Part shown: piece after piece, positions 34,109 to 41,948 of the stretch
Layout of the letters: each line of letters opens with the position of its first letter
Position numbering within the stretch: position 1 is the stretch's first letter
DNA from: DATCYX01 sp963714425
GTDB lineage: Bacteria > Chloroflexota > Anaerolineae > Anaerolineales > UBA4823
NCBI GenBank assembly: GCA_963714425.1
Contig: CAVQOI010000007.1
Coordinates: 62,001-126,000 of the forward strand
DNA: 64,000 nt
Reading direction: 5' to 3'
The notes under the pieces: generated by a model
The model's input: the letters and a program-made list of their open reading frames with translations, nothing else
What the model was told of the DNA's origin: nothing
Databases searched by the model: none
Program-made: the position numbers and the translations under genes

Positions 34109-34912
34109 ATGCACGTACACTTCCTTGACCCCTATGTCGCTCGCCAGAGCCCCATCCACTCCCTGGACGCGCGCCTCAAGTTTGTACTCACGCTGGCATT
34201 TATCCTGACTGTCTCACTGGTGCCCCCCCAGGTGTGGCCCGTGTATATTCTGCTTTTCTCGATCATCCTGTCCGTCGAGGTACTATCCACCCTGGGTGTG
34301 GGCTACGTGCTGCGGCGCTCTTTGCTGGCTTTCCCATTTGTGCTGGCGGCCTTGCCGGTGATCTTCACCCTGGAAGGTGTGCCTGTGTTCAGCCTGCAGC
34401 TGGGAGCGTGGACGCTGGCGGCTACTGCCGAAGGGCTGGGACGCTTCGCCAGCATCGCCCTCAAGTCGTGGATCTCGGTCCAGGCAGCCATCGTGCTGGC
34501 ATCCAGCACGCCTTTCCCCGACCTGCTGGTAGCCATGCGGGCGGTGGGCGTGCCGCGCTTGATGGTGGCGGTCTTCGGTTTGATGTGGCGCTACCTGTTC
34601 GTGCTGGTGGATGAGGTGCTGCGCCTGATGCGCGCCCGAGCGGCGCGCTCCGGCGCATCCGGCACTCCTGGCACTCGCAGCGGAGGCAGCCTGCTGTGGC
34701 GGGCACGCGTGGCGGGCGGCATGGCGGGCAGCCTGTTCCTGCGCGCTTTCGAGCGCAGCGATCGCATTTACAATGCCATGCTCTCGCGCGGCTACGATGG
34801 CGAGGTGCGCGCCCTGCCCCTCCCGGCTCTCCGACCCTGGCACTGGCTGCTGCTGGCGGGCGGGCTGGGTTTGCTCAGTCTATTATTGATCATCGCCTAT
34901 TTGCTTGGATAA
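34109..34912 (+). CDS. cbiQ: ECF transporter transmembrane protein CbiQ
   Basis: The 267-residue protein has five to six helices and begins MHVHFLDPYVARQSPIHSLD, with the CbiQ/EcfT motif SPIHSLDARLKF. The coupling helices carry ARAARSG and SLFLRAFERSDRIYNAMLSRG, containing the ARG-type signatures that contact the ATPase. It links CbiM and CbiO. The gap to cbiO is 12 bp, so the two are co-translated, whereas 280 bp with a palindromic element separate it from cbiM. Confidence 0.93.
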   Translation: MHVHFLDPYVARQSPIHSLDARLKFVLTLAFILTVSLVPPQVWPVYILLFSIILSVEVLSTLGVGYVLRRSLLAFPFVLAALPVIFTLEGVPVFSLQLGAWTLAATAEGLGRFASIALKSWISVQAAIVLASSTPFPDLLVAMRAVGVPRLMVAVFGLMWRYLFVLVDEVLRLMRARAARSGASGTPGTRSGGSLLWRARVAGGMAGSLFLRAFERSDRIYNAMLSRGYDGEVRALPLPALRPWHWLLLAGGLGLLSLLLIIAYLLG

Positions 34913-34924
34913 AACTGGATCCTG

Positions 34925-35668
34925 ATGCACCATTCTATTGAAGTCGAAAATCTTTCTTTTGCCTACCCCGATGGGCACGACGCCCTGCGCGAGGTCTCCC
35001 TATCAATTGAGCCATGCGAGAAAGTGGCGCTGGTGGGACCGAACGGTGCGGGCAAATCGACCCTGATCTTGCACCTGAACGGCATCCTGAGCACCCCTAA
35101 GGGATCGGTGCGGGTGTGCGGCATGCCATCCACGAAGGAGAACCTGGGTCGACTGCGCGCCATGGTAGGGCTGGTGTTCCAGACGCCAGACGACCAGCTC
35201 TTCTCGCCCACGGTGTACGACGACGTGGCTTACGGGCCGCTGTACCAGGGCCTGCCTGCCGGGGAGGTGAACCAGCGCGTGGAGGAAGCCCTGGCAGCGG
35301 TGCGCATGGGCGAGTACGTAAAGCGCGTCTCGCACCACCTGAGCGTGGGCGAGAAGAAGCGCATCGCCATCGCCACGGTGCTATCCATGAAGCCGGAGGT
35401 GCTGGTGCTGGACGAGCCCACCGCCGGGCTGGACCCGCGCTCGCGGCGCTCGCTGATCAACCTGCTGCGCGAGCTGCCGCTGACCATGCTGGTGTCGTCC
35501 CACGATATGCTCATGGTGCGCGAGCTGTTCCCGCGCATGGTGATCATGGACGAGGGGCGCATCGTGGCGGACGGGCCCACCGAGGCGTTGATGGCGGATA
35601 CTCAATTGTTAGAGGCGCACGGGTTGGAAAGACCGTATGGGTTGCAAGTTGGAATGTTGGAAGGTTGA
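34925..35668 (+). CDS. cbiO: ECF transporter ATP-binding protein CbiO
   Basis: The 247-residue protein has Walker A GPNGAGKST, Q-loop LVFQTPDDQLFSPTVYDDV, signature HLSVGEKKRIAIATVL (SVGEK in place of SGGQK), Walker B VLVLDEPTAGLD and switch His SSHDMLM. It hydrolyses ATP for the CbiMQO importer. Its last residues, GLQVGMLEG, are encoded by GTTGCAAGTTGGAATGTTGG, a piece of intergenic repeat, and the stop TGA lies in GGTTGA. The original C-terminus may therefore have been replaced. Confidence 0.95.
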   Translation: MHHSIEVENLSFAYPDGHDALREVSLSIEPCEKVALVGPNGAGKSTLILHLNGILSTPKGSVRVCGMPSTKENLGRLRAMVGLVFQTPDDQLFSPTVYDDVAYGPLYQGLPAGEVNQRVEEALAAVRMGEYVKRVSHHLSVGEKKRIAIATVLSMKPEVLVLDEPTAGLDPRSRRSLINLLRELPLTMLVSSHDMLMVRELFPRMVIMDEGRIVADGPTEALMADTQLLEAHGLERPYGLQVGMLEG

Positions 35669-35720
35669 AAGTTGGATCCAACGCGAATGGCGCTAATCAG
35701 CGAATGACGCGAATGTTTGC
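35638..35720. repeat. GTTGGAA / GCGAATG short tandem repeats
   Basis: Two families meet here: GTTGGAATGTTGGAAGGTTG (35648-35667) and AACGCGAATGGCGC...AGCGAATGACGCGAATG (35681-35715). The first runs into the cbiO coding end. The rest up to 35798 holds no gene. Confidence 0.75.
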
Positions 35721-35798
35721 TGACTAATTACTGAGTGGTTTTGTTTGCTCGGCGGGACTTTCTCTTTCGGCACAGTTGTAGGTTATATTGAGTGGCAG

Positions 35799-35924
35799 GT
35801 TGGGTTGAGTAATACGAAACCCTACGTTCCAACCCTCCCACGCTAGCCGGTGTTGGGTCGAGGGGCGTATCGTGAAGGATCATGGTGTCGTTTCATCGCC
35901 CCTCGACCCAACCTGCGCGGCTGC
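35799..35924. repeat. MITE-like repeat, copy 1
   Basis: About 126 bp related to 36957-37081. It holds inverted arms TTGGGTCGAGGGGCG (35853-35867) and CGCCCCTCGACCCAA (35897-35911). A 28-bp stretch (35849-35876) is identical in both copies. It has no coding capacity and lies directly next to the 3' end of a lipoprotein gene. Confidence 0.8.
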
Positions 35925-35934
35925 TTGTAGATGA

Positions 35935-36858
35935 TCAAGGTGATGGGTAAAAAGCTTCAGGAATTAAATCGAAACAGGCTGATTTCGACCCTTCTTTAAG
36001 AAGATTGTAAAATTCCTCCAGAGTAAGCATTGTGGCGGTTTCCAAAGGCACTCCTCCTTTCGGGGGTGGAAATACTGGGTCCTCCCCAAACCATATGCCA
36101 ACACCACTGCTGAATTGATCGGATAACGGGCAGGCTCGAATTAATTCTCCCTCCTGGGTAACTCCACTACCATATTCTACAATTATATTTTTAGATTCGA
36201 AGTATATATCCATACTATACCAGGCTTTGCCTGTCATAAAAGGGGGTTCACGAGGATAAGACACGCTGAAATATACTTCAGAAGGTGGTCCGTATTTGTT
36301 AAATAGCGTCTCTGGGGAATAAGCCTGCCAGGTCCGCGGATATGGGTCTCCCTTGAAGTTTGCCAAGCCAATCCCCAGGTTAATACTGGACACATAACCA
36401 TTGTCAACAGATAATATGACTGTACCTCCCAATCCATCATTAAAATCAAATATCGTAGAATACACATCTCCGATCATTTGTCCTATTTGAAGTGGTTCCT
36501 TTAAGCGAATAAAGATATCTTGTGCCTCCTCCAGGGTTGTCTGGCCTGGGATTACTCCCCATATGCAGGGAGATTCACATTCCATCTCCTGCATGAGGAG
36601 CTGACGAACCGCCTCACTGGCCTCAGTAAGAACAGGGGTATGAAATGGGGTCTCAGTGGTAGTAGGTACAAGAGTTGGCGTCAAGGTGCGTGTGGGTGAG
36701 GCGGTGATGGTCGACGTTATCGTTGGGGTGATTTCCGGCGTCGAATATGACTCTGGGGTAGGCGTCTCAATGGCAAGCGTTCGACCTTCAGACGAACAGC
36801 CCAGCAGACCGATAAGGATGAAAAGCGTGAAGCATCGATAGGATTGCAGTAATTTCAT
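35935..36858 (-). CDS. Lipoprotein with Thr/Pro-rich linker, unknown domain
   Basis: From ATG 36858 (GAGGA at good distance) the protein has 307 residues: signal with lipobox LFILIGLLGCS, then a 55-residue Thr/Pro linker. The globular domain contains CESPCIWGVIPGQTTLEEAQ, YGPPSEVYFSVSYP and LTLEEFYNLLKEGS. The CESPCIWGxxPGxTT pattern recurs in Chloroflexota surface lipoproteins, as far as I recall; function is unknown. Base composition is clearly more AT-rich than the flanking operons. The gene stands between two copies of a MITE-like repeat, which suggests acquisition or mobility. Confidence 0.8.
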   Translation of the reverse strand: MKLLQSYRCFTLFILIGLLGCSSEGRTLAIETPTPESYSTPEITPTITSTITASPTRTLTPTLVPTTTETPFHTPVLTEASEAVRQLLMQEMECESPCIWGVIPGQTTLEEAQDIFIRLKEPLQIGQMIGDVYSTIFDFNDGLGGTVILSVDNGYVSSINLGIGLANFKGDPYPRTWQAYSPETLFNKYGPPSEVYFSVSYPREPPFMTGKAWYSMDIYFESKNIIVEYGSGVTQEGELIRACPLSDQFSSGVGIWFGEDPVFPPPKGGVPLETATMLTLEEFYNLLKEGSKSACFDLIPEAFYPSP

Positions 36859-36956
36859 TGGAAATCCTCGCTCGCGCGTTCTAGGACCCATCTTAATCGG
36901 TTCGACTATTGGTTAATATGCGTGTAAGCTCAATCAGACATTTCCGAGAATGGTGG

Positions 36957-37081
36957 GTTGGGTTAAGCTCCGCCAAACCCAACGTTATCACCCTCCCACG
37001 CTCACTGGTGTTGGGTCGAGGGGCGTATCGTGAAAGTTCAGGATATCAATTCATCGCCCCTCGAGCCAACCTATGCGGCTG
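36957..37081. repeat. MITE-like repeat, copy 2
   Basis: Related to 35799-35924 in the same orientation, with 37007-37034 identical to 35849-35876. The inverted arms are TTGGGTCGAGGGGCG and CGCCCCTCGAGCCAA, so one mismatch has arisen. Together the copies flank the lipoprotein gene as a direct repeat. Confidence 0.8.
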
Positions 37082-37092
37082 GCTTTTAAAAA

Positions 37093-38232
37093 TTATGGTA
37101 AATATGCATATACTTTATTATTCCCAAAAGGCACAATTAATAGGTCTCCTGCCAATGCAGGGCTTCGGTCAGGTTCCCGGCTCATCGGCGTATTTGCTTG
37201 AACTAGTAATTGACCTTTCTCTTCACCAGTCAACATTTCAAGTGAATATAGCGTCGTTCCAGTGTTCCGAATGAAAATTTTATCTCCGTTAATAGCGGGG
37301 TTTTCCAGCGGTCCTACAAGGTCTTTTACCCATCGAACACTCCCATCAAATTTTGAGAGCGCTACGAGTTCATACCCTGCTGCAAAAAGGGTATCCTCGT
37401 ATACATATAATTGCCCCAAATCTGCACCACCAATTTGAGTACAGTCGATTTGCCATTTTGGGCTTTGGGAGTAAATATCTATCGCGATCAGGCAGAAATC
37501 TCCGGCTGGCACAGATAAAAACAATGTGTCACCATCGAGTAAGATAGAACCGATCAGGGCATCAAGCGCATATTCCCACAGAAACGATCCATCGTAGACG
37601 CTATATACCTTGAGATTCTCCCCAGCACATGTGAATAGCATTTCATTATTGGCTTCCAGGCAAAGAATCTTCCGATTTGGAGCAGGTATCTGAAATCGTC
37701 TTCGGCCATTTGTGAGATCATATGCATTGAAGTACCAATTTCTATGAGCCACGAAAACGAGACCTTCAGCAAATGCTATGTCATCTATTTGAGAATTCGT
37801 AAAGTCTTCTATTCCTGATTCGTGGTAAGAATTCCGCCATTGAAGTTGTCCCTCCTGCGTAAATGCGGCGAGACCTGAATTCTGCTCAGCTACTAAAATC
37901 AAATCCTTATATAGAGAAGGTGCAAGGCTCAACTCCGAATCCGCAAGAGATCTCGCTTTCCATAGCTGATTTCCGTCTGAAGCCTCTAACGCATAGAGTA
38001 AATTCAATGACCTGATTAGGACAGTAGATCCAAATACCGTTGGAGTTGAAGCAATTTCTTCATCTGCGTTAAAAACCCAAGCCGGTGTCGATGGAAAAGC
38101 CCCCATGGGGACTGGCTCGGCTGGATTATTGGGTATTTCAATGTATACCCAATAATAGATAACCACCGATAGGATGACAAGTCCGACTAATCCGATTTTG
38201 AGACCATACTTCTTGATTATCATATTACACAT
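37093..38232 (-). CDS. Membrane-anchored PQQ-like beta-propeller protein
   Basis: The 379-residue protein has one N-terminal transmembrane helix (IGLVGLVILSVVIYYWVYI). The rest consists of WD/PQQ-type blades such as LLYALEASDGNQLWKARSL, FNAYDLTNGRRRFQIPAPN, LKVYSVYDGSFLWEYALD and LVALSKFDGSVRWVKDL. The repeated xxAxDxxxGxxxW motif is that of BamB-like or PQQ propellers. No PQQ-binding enzyme residues are evident, so it probably mediates protein contacts outside the membrane. The gene is AT-rich like its neighbour, and starts at ATG 38232 or 38223. Confidence 0.8.
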   Translation of the reverse strand: MCNMIIKKYGLKIGLVGLVILSVVIYYWVYIEIPNNPAEPVPMGAFPSTPAWVFNADEEIASTPTVFGSTVLIRSLNLLYALEASDGNQLWKARSLADSELSLAPSLYKDLILVAEQNSGLAAFTQEGQLQWRNSYHESGIEDFTNSQIDDIAFAEGLVFVAHRNWYFNAYDLTNGRRRFQIPAPNRKILCLEANNEMLFTCAGENLKVYSVYDGSFLWEYALDALIGSILLDGDTLFLSVPAGDFCLIAIDIYSQSPKWQIDCTQIGGADLGQLYVYEDTLFAAGYELVALSKFDGSVRWVKDLVGPLENPAINGDKIFIRNTGTTLYSLEMLTGEEKGQLLVQANTPMSREPDRSPALAGDLLIVPFGNNKVYAYLP

Positions 38233-38560
38233 TCACGATTGGCAAATTTATTAATTGATGAATATGTGTTTACTACTTATTCTCCTCAAACAGTACAAGT
38301 CAGTCGATTGAGTCGAGCGATGCGAAACCAACCTGCCCAATATATGCCCCGCATCGGAAACGCCTCGGTGACCGTCCGCCTGGTCGAGCTGGCATCCAGA
38401 CCGTTCCGATTGCCGCGAGGCGCCTATGGACACAAGCGAACCCCACCATCGAGTCCATGATAGCAAAAAATAACCCTTGATTCAAGTGCTTTTTGTCATA
38501 CCCAACGAAAAGACCTCCTAAGACCTTGATGCGCCCGCAGTTGAACTGCGGGCCTATCTG
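38233..38560. other. Intergenic region with repeat debris
   Basis: The stretch 38290-38430 (containing CGGAAACGCCTCGGTGACCG and CGAGCTGGCATCCAGACCG) looks like a dispersed repeat rather than a gene. GCCCGCAGTTGAACTGCGGGC at 38533-38553 is a 10-bp-arm palindrome that recurs with one change at 53028-53048. No convincing gene is present. Confidence 0.5.
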
Positions 38561-38564
38561 TGAA

Positions 38565-38604
38565 AAAACGAGCGACGCACCTCGAAGGGTGCGTCGCTCG
38601 TTTT
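38565..38604 (-). terminator. Bidirectional terminator after metK
   Basis: Arms AAAACGAGCGACGCACC and GGTGCGTCGCTCGTTTT (17 bp, loop of about six) with A- and T-tracts on both sides. It lies 38 bp after the metK stop. Confidence 0.92.
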
Positions 38605-38641
38605 CTAACCAGCTTCGGTCGGGCTGCCAGCCCACCCAACC

Positions 38642-39874
38642 TTAATCGGCGGCAAGGGGCAGGGTCTCTGCGGCAGCTTCGCGCAGCAGCTCGGCTTTAT
38701 CGGTGCGCTCCCAAGGCAGGTCCAGGTCGTCGCGGCCGAAGTGACCGTAGGCGGCAATCTGGCGGTAGATGGGGCGGCGCAGGTCCAGGTCGCGGATGAT
38801 GGCGCCGGGGCGCAGGTCGAAGTGCTCCAGGACCAGGGCGGCGATGCGCTCGTCGGGGATCTGCCCGGTGCCGAAGGTCTCCACGTTGACGCTGAGCGGG
38901 TGCGCCACGCCGATGGCATATGCCACCTGGATCTCGCAGCGCTCCGCCAGCCCGGCAGCCACGACGTTCTTGGCAGCCCAGCGGGCGGCGTAGGCGGCAG
39001 AGCGGTCTACCTTCGTGGGGTCCTTGCCAGAGAAGCAGCCGCCACCGTGGCGGCCCATACCGCCGTAGGTATCCACGATGATCTTGCGCCCGGTCAAGCC
39101 AGCGTCGCCTTGTGGTCCGCCGATGACGAAGCGCCCGGTGGGGTTGACGTAGATCTTGGGGTCGCCGTTGAGCAGGTCGGCGGGGACCACGGGACGGATG
39201 ATATGCTCGATGACAGCCGCGCGCACTTCCTCCTGGCTGATGTCCGGGTGGTGCTGGGTGCTGACCAGCACGGTGTCCACGCGCGCGGGGCGTCCGTAAG
39301 CGTACTCCACTGTCACCTGGGTTTTGCCATCGGGGCGCAGCCAGGGCAGCGTGCCCTCTTTACGGATCACGCTCAGCCGGCGGGCGAGCTGGTGGGCCAG
39401 ATAGATGGGCATGGGCATCAGCGTAGGGGTCTCGTTGCAGGCATAGCCAAACATCATGCCCTGGTCGCCGGCGCCGATAGCTTCGATCTCGGCATCGCTC
39501 ATGGCGCCAGTCTTGGCCTCCAGGGCCTTATCCACGCCCATAGCAATATCGCCCGACTGGCGGGCGATGGCTACCAGCACGCCGCAGGAGTTGCCATCGA
39601 AGCCCTTTGCGCTGTCGTCATAGCCGATCTCGTTGATGATCTTACGCACCAGCACATCGAAATTGATAACGGCGCGGGTGGTGATCTCACCCAGCAGCAC
39701 CACGAAGCCTGTCTTAGTGGCTACCTCGCAGGCGACGCGTGAGAGGGGGTCCTGCTCCAGGCAGGCATCCAGCACGGCGTCGCTGATCTGGTCGCAGATT
39801 TTGTCGGGATGCCCCTCCGTCACCGATTCCGAGGTGAACATCAAGCTGGGGGAAGTCATAAAGGTCGTGCTCAT
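38642..39874 (-). CDS. metK: S-adenosylmethionine synthetase
   Basis: The 410-residue protein contains SLMFTSESVTEGHPDKICDQ, GDQGMMFGYACNETP, YGRPARVDTVLVSTQHHPD, GGPQGDAGLTGRKIIVDTYGG and GGGCFSGKDPTKVDRSAAYA. These are the methionine- and ATP-binding signatures of MetK. It makes SAM from methionine and ATP. A GGAGGTATTTG ribosome binding site precedes ATG 39874. A SAM-I riboswitch lies directly upstream, so the gene is shut when SAM is high. Confidence 0.98.
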   Translation of the reverse strand: MSTTFMTSPSLMFTSESVTEGHPDKICDQISDAVLDACLEQDPLSRVACEVATKTGFVVLLGEITTRAVINFDVLVRKIINEIGYDDSAKGFDGNSCGVLVAIARQSGDIAMGVDKALEAKTGAMSDAEIEAIGAGDQGMMFGYACNETPTLMPMPIYLAHQLARRLSVIRKEGTLPWLRPDGKTQVTVEYAYGRPARVDTVLVSTQHHPDISQEEVRAAVIEHIIRPVVPADLLNGDPKIYVNPTGRFVIGGPQGDAGLTGRKIIVDTYGGMGRHGGGCFSGKDPTKVDRSAAYAARWAAKNVVAAGLAERCEIQVAYAIGVAHPLSVNVETFGTGQIPDERIAALVLEHFDLRPGAIIRDLDLRRPIYRQIAAYGHFGRDDLDLPWERTDKAELLREAAAETLPLAAD

Positions 39875-39891
39875 TCAAATACCTCCGAAAA

Positions 39892-40050
39892 GAAATTGCC
39901 CCTTCGTGTGACGTGAAAGGGCAATTGAAATCAATTCGGTCGCCCTCTCATCTTCCAGATCAACCGTCTGCCGGAATTGGCACCTTTCATTGAAGAAGGT
40001 TGCCGAGGCTTCGCAGGGCCGGTCCCTCCGCCTCTCTGGATAAGAGTGCC
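39892..40050 (-). promoter_or_regulatory. SAM-I riboswitch (S box) of metK
   Basis: On the reverse strand CTCTTATCCAGAGAGGCGGA opens the aptamer near 40048. GGACCGGCCCTGCGAAGCC, CGGCAACC and AAGGTGCCAATTCCGGCAGA are the S-box core, and GATGAGAG near 39945 closes P1 with CTCTTATC. The platform contains GGGCGACC...TTGCCC alternatives and a hairpin of TTGCCCTT with AAGGGGCAA followed by TTTCTTTT (39892-39925), which serves as terminator. Confidence 0.96.
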
Positions 40051-40079
40051 TTTAGGGGTCATTCAGTTGTTGCGGTGGG

Positions 40080-40108
40080 ATGATACCACGAATAAAAATG
40101 GCTGTCAA
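40080..40108 (-). promoter_or_regulatory. metK promoter
   Basis: Read leftwards: TTGACA (40103-40108), 17 bp, TATCAT (40080-40085). The SAM-I aptamer begins about 30 nt downstream. Confidence 0.8.
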
Positions 40109-40179
40109 TTCGACTGATAATCATCCCTCTGCGGCTTCACTTGGTTGAGAAGCCGAATAACAGGCTAACGGCACGAGGA

Positions 40180-40386
40180 TTAAAACCCAGGGATGACCAC
40201 CTTTTCTGTCACCAGTAGAGCGAATGTCGCCAGAACGCAAGTGATCATCAGCAGCATGCTGGCGATGACAAAGCGCTGGAAGGGGGTCATGCCCAGGAAC
40301 TTTTTCTTGGGGCGTGGCGGTAGCTTAAACGGTGTTTCATCGATGAAGCCTGTGGCTTCGGCATCTTGGCGAAAGTCATCCAGCAT
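40180..40386 (-). CDS. Small single-pass membrane protein
   Basis: The 68-residue protein starts MLDDFRQDAEATGFIDETPF, then has a basic Pro-rich stretch LPPRPKKKFLGMTPFQRF and one transmembrane helix FVIASMLLMITCVLATFALLV. AAGGAG stands 7 nt before the ATG, which supports translation. Both the acidic start and the KKKFLGMTPFQRF segment look conserved in character; no function is known to me. It lies between metK and birA on the same strand, but the SAM leader of metK separates them. Confidence 0.72.
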   Translation of the reverse strand: MLDDFRQDAEATGFIDETPFKLPPRPKKKFLGMTPFQRFVIASMLLMITCVLATFALLVTEKVVIPGF

Positions 40387-40481
40387 CTCTAGCTCCTTAT
40401 TCCCGATACAAACTACAAGTAGTTTTCTGAAGTCCTTCTACTGTAAGGCGGTATCCTGACGAACAACTCTTAAATCCTGAC

Positions 40482-41309
40482 TCATTCTTCCTTACGCATC
40501 CCAACCGGCCGCACGCTTAGCTCGCCGCCGACCAGCTCGTGTTGCTCGCCCTGGCGGTCGCGCAAGCGCAGGCGCCCTTCCGATGTCAACCCCTGCACCT
40601 GGCCCTCCAGCGGGGGCTTGCCATCAAAAGCCACATCAACCCATTCACCCCGGAAAGCCAGCCGGGAGCCCCAGGCTGCCAGGAATTCCTGCGCCCCCAG
40701 GCGCTTCCGCCAGAAGAGCAGCTTCTCAAGCACGGCATGTAACAGGCCCCAGCGGTCCACTTCGGCCTCAACAACAGCCTCCACGCAGGTGGCGGGAAAG
40801 CTGAGCTGGTCGCCGGGCGGTACTGAATAAGGTGCAACATTGATGCCGACGCCAACAACAACCGCGCTCAATTGCTCGCCTCTCCAGCTGGCTTCCACCA
40901 GCACACCCGCCAGCTTCTTGCGGGCGGCGATGACGTCATTCGGCCACTTGATCTGGGCCGGTGTCATCGGCGGCAGGGCCTGGTTCAGGGCATCACACAC
41001 AGCCAGCGCCCCCAAGGCGGTGTACAAGTAGGGAGGGGTGGAGTCTTGCCCGACAGAAGCCTCACCATCCACAGCGCCCGGGCGCAGGATCAAGCTGAAT
41101 GCCAGGGCGGCACCCGGCGGGGTGAACCAGCTGCGCTCCAGGCGGCCGCGCCCGGCGGTCTGTTCATCGGCTGCCACCAGGGAGAGGTCGGCGGCGCCGG
41201 CATCTGCCCAGCGCAGCGCCAGGTCGTTGGTCGAGCCTACCGTGGGGAAGAAGCGCACGCTGCCCAGAGGCAGATCGGAGAGTTGAGTGTGAAGTGTGTT
41301 TTGGTCCAT
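40482..41309 (-). CDS. birA: Biotin-protein ligase (BirA without DNA-binding domain)
   Basis: The 275-residue protein contains VGSTNDLALRWADAGAADLS, AADEQTAGRGRLERSWFTPPG (biotinyl-AMP loop GRGR), IKWPNDVIAARKKLAGVLVE and VVVGVGINVAPYSVP. It joins biotin to carboxylase carrier proteins. There is no N-terminal helix-turn-helix, so it is a class I ligase that does not repress transcription. A C-terminal SH3-like domain is present (GQVQGLTSEGRLRLRDRQGE). Confidence 0.95.
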   Translation of the reverse strand: MDQNTLHTQLSDLPLGSVRFFPTVGSTNDLALRWADAGAADLSLVAADEQTAGRGRLERSWFTPPGAALAFSLILRPGAVDGEASVGQDSTPPYLYTALGALAVCDALNQALPPMTPAQIKWPNDVIAARKKLAGVLVEASWRGEQLSAVVVGVGINVAPYSVPPGDQLSFPATCVEAVVEAEVDRWGLLHAVLEKLLFWRKRLGAQEFLAAWGSRLAFRGEWVDVAFDGKPPLEGQVQGLTSEGRLRLRDRQGEQHELVGGELSVRPVGMRKEE

Positions 41310-41391
41310 ATTGTAATTCTATCGCATCTCACCCAAAGCAGACCAATCATCCCTTCGCCCGCCTTCCCTTAAAGGGAAGAGGGGTGAGGGG

Positions 41392-41604
41392 TTAGGTAAA
41401 TTGACTGGCTTCTGAATTACAAGCAGCCAAGATTCGATTCAAAACACTCTGGATAGCTCGCTGGATTTCCTCATTTCGGAAACGCAAAACACGCACCCCG
41501 AGCTCGCTCAACGCCTGGTCTCGTGCTTTGTCATTTGCGGGCTGCTGCTGGTGAATGCCTCCATCAAGCTCCACGACTACATTGGCGGAATGGCAGACTA
41601 AGTC
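41392..41604 (-). pseudogene. C-terminal fragment of a DUF559 endonuclease-like gene
   Basis: The reverse frame reads DLVCHSANVVVELDGGIHQQ, then DQALSELGVRVLRFRNEEIQ, and ends at 41392. This is the catalytic core and tail of the DUF559 family (Vsr/restriction-like fold with conserved ELDG and RFRNEEI). The N-terminal third is missing: upstream of 41604 the sequence changes to a transposase start in another frame. A GTG at 41574 could start a 60-residue piece, which is unlikely to be functional. Confidence 0.75.
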
Positions 41605-41751
41605 GTTCAGCCGCTTGGGGCCCAGTCATCTGTTTGTCTTCAACTTGCTTGATTACGTACAACCGCTTGAGTTCGTCTAGATTTATTGTCACTCTAGTGT
41701 TCATAGGATGACAATTTCGCTGAACAGTTTCAGGGTGTCAATTTCCCTGAA
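41605..41751 (-). mobile_element. IS remnant: transposase start and left end
   Basis: From ATG 41704 the reverse strand reads MNTRVTINLDELKRLYVIKQ then EDKQMTGPQAAERLSL, an N-terminal helix-turn-helix as in ISNCY/IS481-like transposases. The frame collapses where the DUF559 fragment starts. Upstream, two 16-bp near-identical direct repeats, TGACAATTTCGCTGAA (41709-41724) and TGTCAATTTCCCTGAA (41736-41751), look like transposase-binding sites at an IS end. Only this end survives. Confidence 0.6.
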
Positions 41752-41776
41752 TATTCACATTATATTCCAGAACCTC

Positions 41777-41945
41777 TCGACACCTGGGACACTTATGATA
41801 TAATCCCTCCGCTCTCGCCTCGGGCGGGAGCATATCCCACACGCCTCCGGACTCTCCCGGGCGTGCCGCCAATCAGGCAGCAACAAACTGCCCGCGGTAC
41901 CGGGAGGGGTTGAACGAGGCGGAAGCATAACGCAAAGGAGAATAT
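41777..41945 (+). promoter_or_regulatory. rpsB promoter and structured leader
   Basis: TCGACA (41777-41782), 16 bp, TATAAT (41799-41804), then a leader of about 135 nt. The leader is GC-rich with complementary runs, for example CCTCGGGCGGGAG, GGACTCTCCCGGGCG and GCGGTACCGGGAGGGG. Ribosomal protein leaders often bind their own product; an S2-responsive fold is possible here but is not proven. AAAGGAG precedes the ATG. Confidence 0.65.
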
Positions 41946-41948
41946 TCA

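Noticed and set aside
38239..38460. 73-residue plus-strand frame between the propeller gene and metK
   Set aside because: The sequence looks like a dispersed DNA repeat; the translation is low in hydrophobic order and has no ribosome binding site.
38741..39742. Long plus-strand frame opposite metK
   Set aside because: Shadow of metK; protein composition has no recognisable domain.
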